Source: a virus
Length of the DNA: 31,893 bases
Virus record (IMG/VR): IMGVR_UViG_3300031972_000892
Location: 1 to 31,893 of that record
Reading direction: 5' to 3' (one strand)
Part shown: one piece after another, positions 30,825-31,893 of the stretch
How the letters are laid out: each line of letters starts with the position of its first letter
Position numbering within the stretch: the stretch's first letter is position 1
Notes under the pieces: model-generated
What the model saw: only the letters and a program-made list of their open reading frames with translations
The model's database searches: none
Told to the model about the DNA's origin: nothing
Position numbers and translations under genes: made by a program

Positions 30825-31893
30825 TACTCACCAAGCCCCTGTGTTATAATGTCCATACCTGCTCCACGGATGGCTGCTGCCTCCGTTCCACCTCCAACGG
30901 GTATTGCGTCGGGACTATCTGATGGAGGAGCAAGAGGAGCCTGCTGGGCTCCCTGACCACCACCCGGTGCTGTAGGCATTGGGGGTGCTTCCTCTGGCAT
31001 AAAGTCTTCGGGCAGGTTGTGAAGTCTAATAAGTTCTTCCAAGATCTTGCGAGGCTCAACACCCAACTGAACAAGAACAGGAAGCAACTCTGTAATAGAT
31101 TGCTTCTTGATAGCAGCAGACAAAGGAGTAGAGGACTGGTCAGCGGCAGCATATTTAAACTTACCTCTGAAGTCTTCCTCGGTCAGAACCTTAACGTTGC
31201 CATCAATATAAACCATTTCTTTAGAGTGATCATCAGGCTTGGTCATCAGCAGATGCTGGAACATACTTACATAAATCTGACAGATGATCTCAAGAGACCG
31301 ATCACGGGACCTTGCTAGTTTGCCAATCTCTGAAGCAGAGTATTGGGTAAGAGCAGCAATCTCTGTAGCAGATGCATTGGTAGCCTGACCTCTGGTAAAG
31401 GGAGCAAGGATAGAACCACGGTCCAGATCCTGTCTAACCTCGGCCTTGTAGATGCTGTAGTCAGGAGAGAATGTATTAGCAATCAAAGGAACGATAGCAG
31501 TACGAGCATCAGAATCAGGAGGCAAGTCCATCTCCACAATAGACTGGTCACGGTTCTCTGCGAGTATGGCTTTTGCTTCTTCATCTAAAGTCCCCTTTCT
31601 GGTTACATAGACACGAGCATCACGGCGCAGACCGTTAGCCCAGACAGTCCGTAAGTTATTAACTTCCCACAACTGGTCGTAGATTAGACCCAATCTAGAG
31701 AAACCCTTGAGAGGATACTGCGGATCATATGCGAGATACATAGGAGCAATAGGAGCACAGGGCTCACCATCGGCCTTACGGAAAGGAATCTGTGGAGCCT
31801 TCTCAATCACACCATCCTTGCTGTCGTAGTTGGGAGAATAAAAGATTAACTCGTCGTTGATATGGTCATACAGTTCGTAGATCTCAACATACT
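30824..31893 (-). CDS. Portal protein, C-terminal part (runs off the right edge)
   Basis: The reading frame enters from base 31893 (VEIYELYDHINDELIF...) and ends at the TAA at 30826-30824. An internal methionine at 31810 is not the start. The stretch 31728-31893 repeats codons also present at bases 1-166. The unique part contributes about 300 residues, including a long helical region (ATEIAALTQYSASEIGKLAR) typical of portal stem and wing helices, and a Pro/Gly/Ala-rich C-terminal tail (APGGGQGAQQAPLAPPSDSP). Together with the piece at 1-812 it makes one 571-residue portal. The stop overlaps the next gene as TAATG. Confidence 0.85.
   Translation of the reverse strand, partial: YVEIYELYDHINDELIFYSPNYDSKDGVIEKAPQIPFRKADGEPCAPIAPMYLAYDPQYPLKGFSRLGLIYDQLWEVNNLRTVWANGLRRDARVYVTRKGTLDEEAKAILAENRDQSIVEMDLPPDSDARTAIVPLIANTFSPDYSIYKAEVRQDLDRGSILAPFTRGQATNASATEIAALTQYSASEIGKLARSRDRSLEIICQIYVSMFQHLLMTKPDDHSKEMVYIDGNVKVLTEEDFRGKFKYAAADQSSTPLSAAIKKQSITELLPVLVQLGVEPRKILEELIRLHNLPEDFMPEEAPPMPTAPGGGQGAQQAPLAPPSDSPDAIPVGGGTEAAAIRGAGMDIITQGLGE
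31728..31893. repeat. Right copy of the 166-bp end overlap
   Basis: Direct-repeat partner of bases 1-166. Relative to the left copy the portal has Glu for Thr, Cys for Ser and His for Leu, plus one silent change, which looks like strain variation between phages whose reads built the two ends. Confidence 0.9.

Overview
The window looks like the complete genome of a small tailed phage of podovirus type, probably marine and probably assembled from a metagenome. The last 166 bases (31728-31893) repeat the first 166 with six mismatches. Both copies lie inside the portal gene, and closing the circle there gives one uninterrupted 571-residue portal protein, so the unique genome is about 31.7 kb. Base composition is moderately AT-rich. 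Almost every gene has a clear AGGAG-type ribosome binding site, and neighbours often overlap as TAATG, TGATG or ATGA. I could not fix the host. The small-protein families (DUF6321-like, Lys-rich proteins, FmdB-like zinc ribbons) and the three large internal virion proteins resemble marine podoviruses.

Layout: nearly everything is transcribed leftward (minus strand). A promoter at 3246-3274 drives a sigma-region-4-like gene, two small genes, the large terminase and the portal. Crossing the circle junction, the same strand continues from 31893 downward: portal C-terminus, a head-associated protein, an acidic protein, the scaffold, an FmdB zinc ribbon, then three overlapping DNA-methyltransferase genes down to 26209. 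A rightward island (24346-26216) faces this operon: a sigma-like gene with its own promoter, a zinc-ribbon/GIY-YIG nuclease and small proteins. Left of the divergent promoter region, leftward transcription resumes with a hypothetical gene and a beta-class methyltransferase, then the capsid and decoration genes, two hairpins including a terminator, the tail adaptor and nozzle, three fibre-like proteins, internal virion proteins of 223, 762 and about 1741 residues, a membrane/coiled-coil protein, three tiny basic proteins, two more beta-rich proteins, a holin-like protein and an acidic unknown protein.

Working logic: the phage encodes its own virion but I see no DNA polymerase, primase, helicase, ligase, RNA polymerase, integrase or recognisable endolysin. 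It appears to use the host replisome and to redirect host RNA polymerase with two sigma-like proteins, one resembling region 4 and the other mainly region 2. These two genes share a GTAGATAWTA motif just downstream of their -10 boxes. Three DNA methyltransferases come from four genes, with no restriction partner, which suggests modification of the phage's own DNA for defence or regulation.

Most unusual points: a methyltransferase split exactly between its AdoMet-binding half and its NPPY catalytic half, with the two halves in reversed gene order; the apparently replication-free genome; and the pair of sigma-like regulators.
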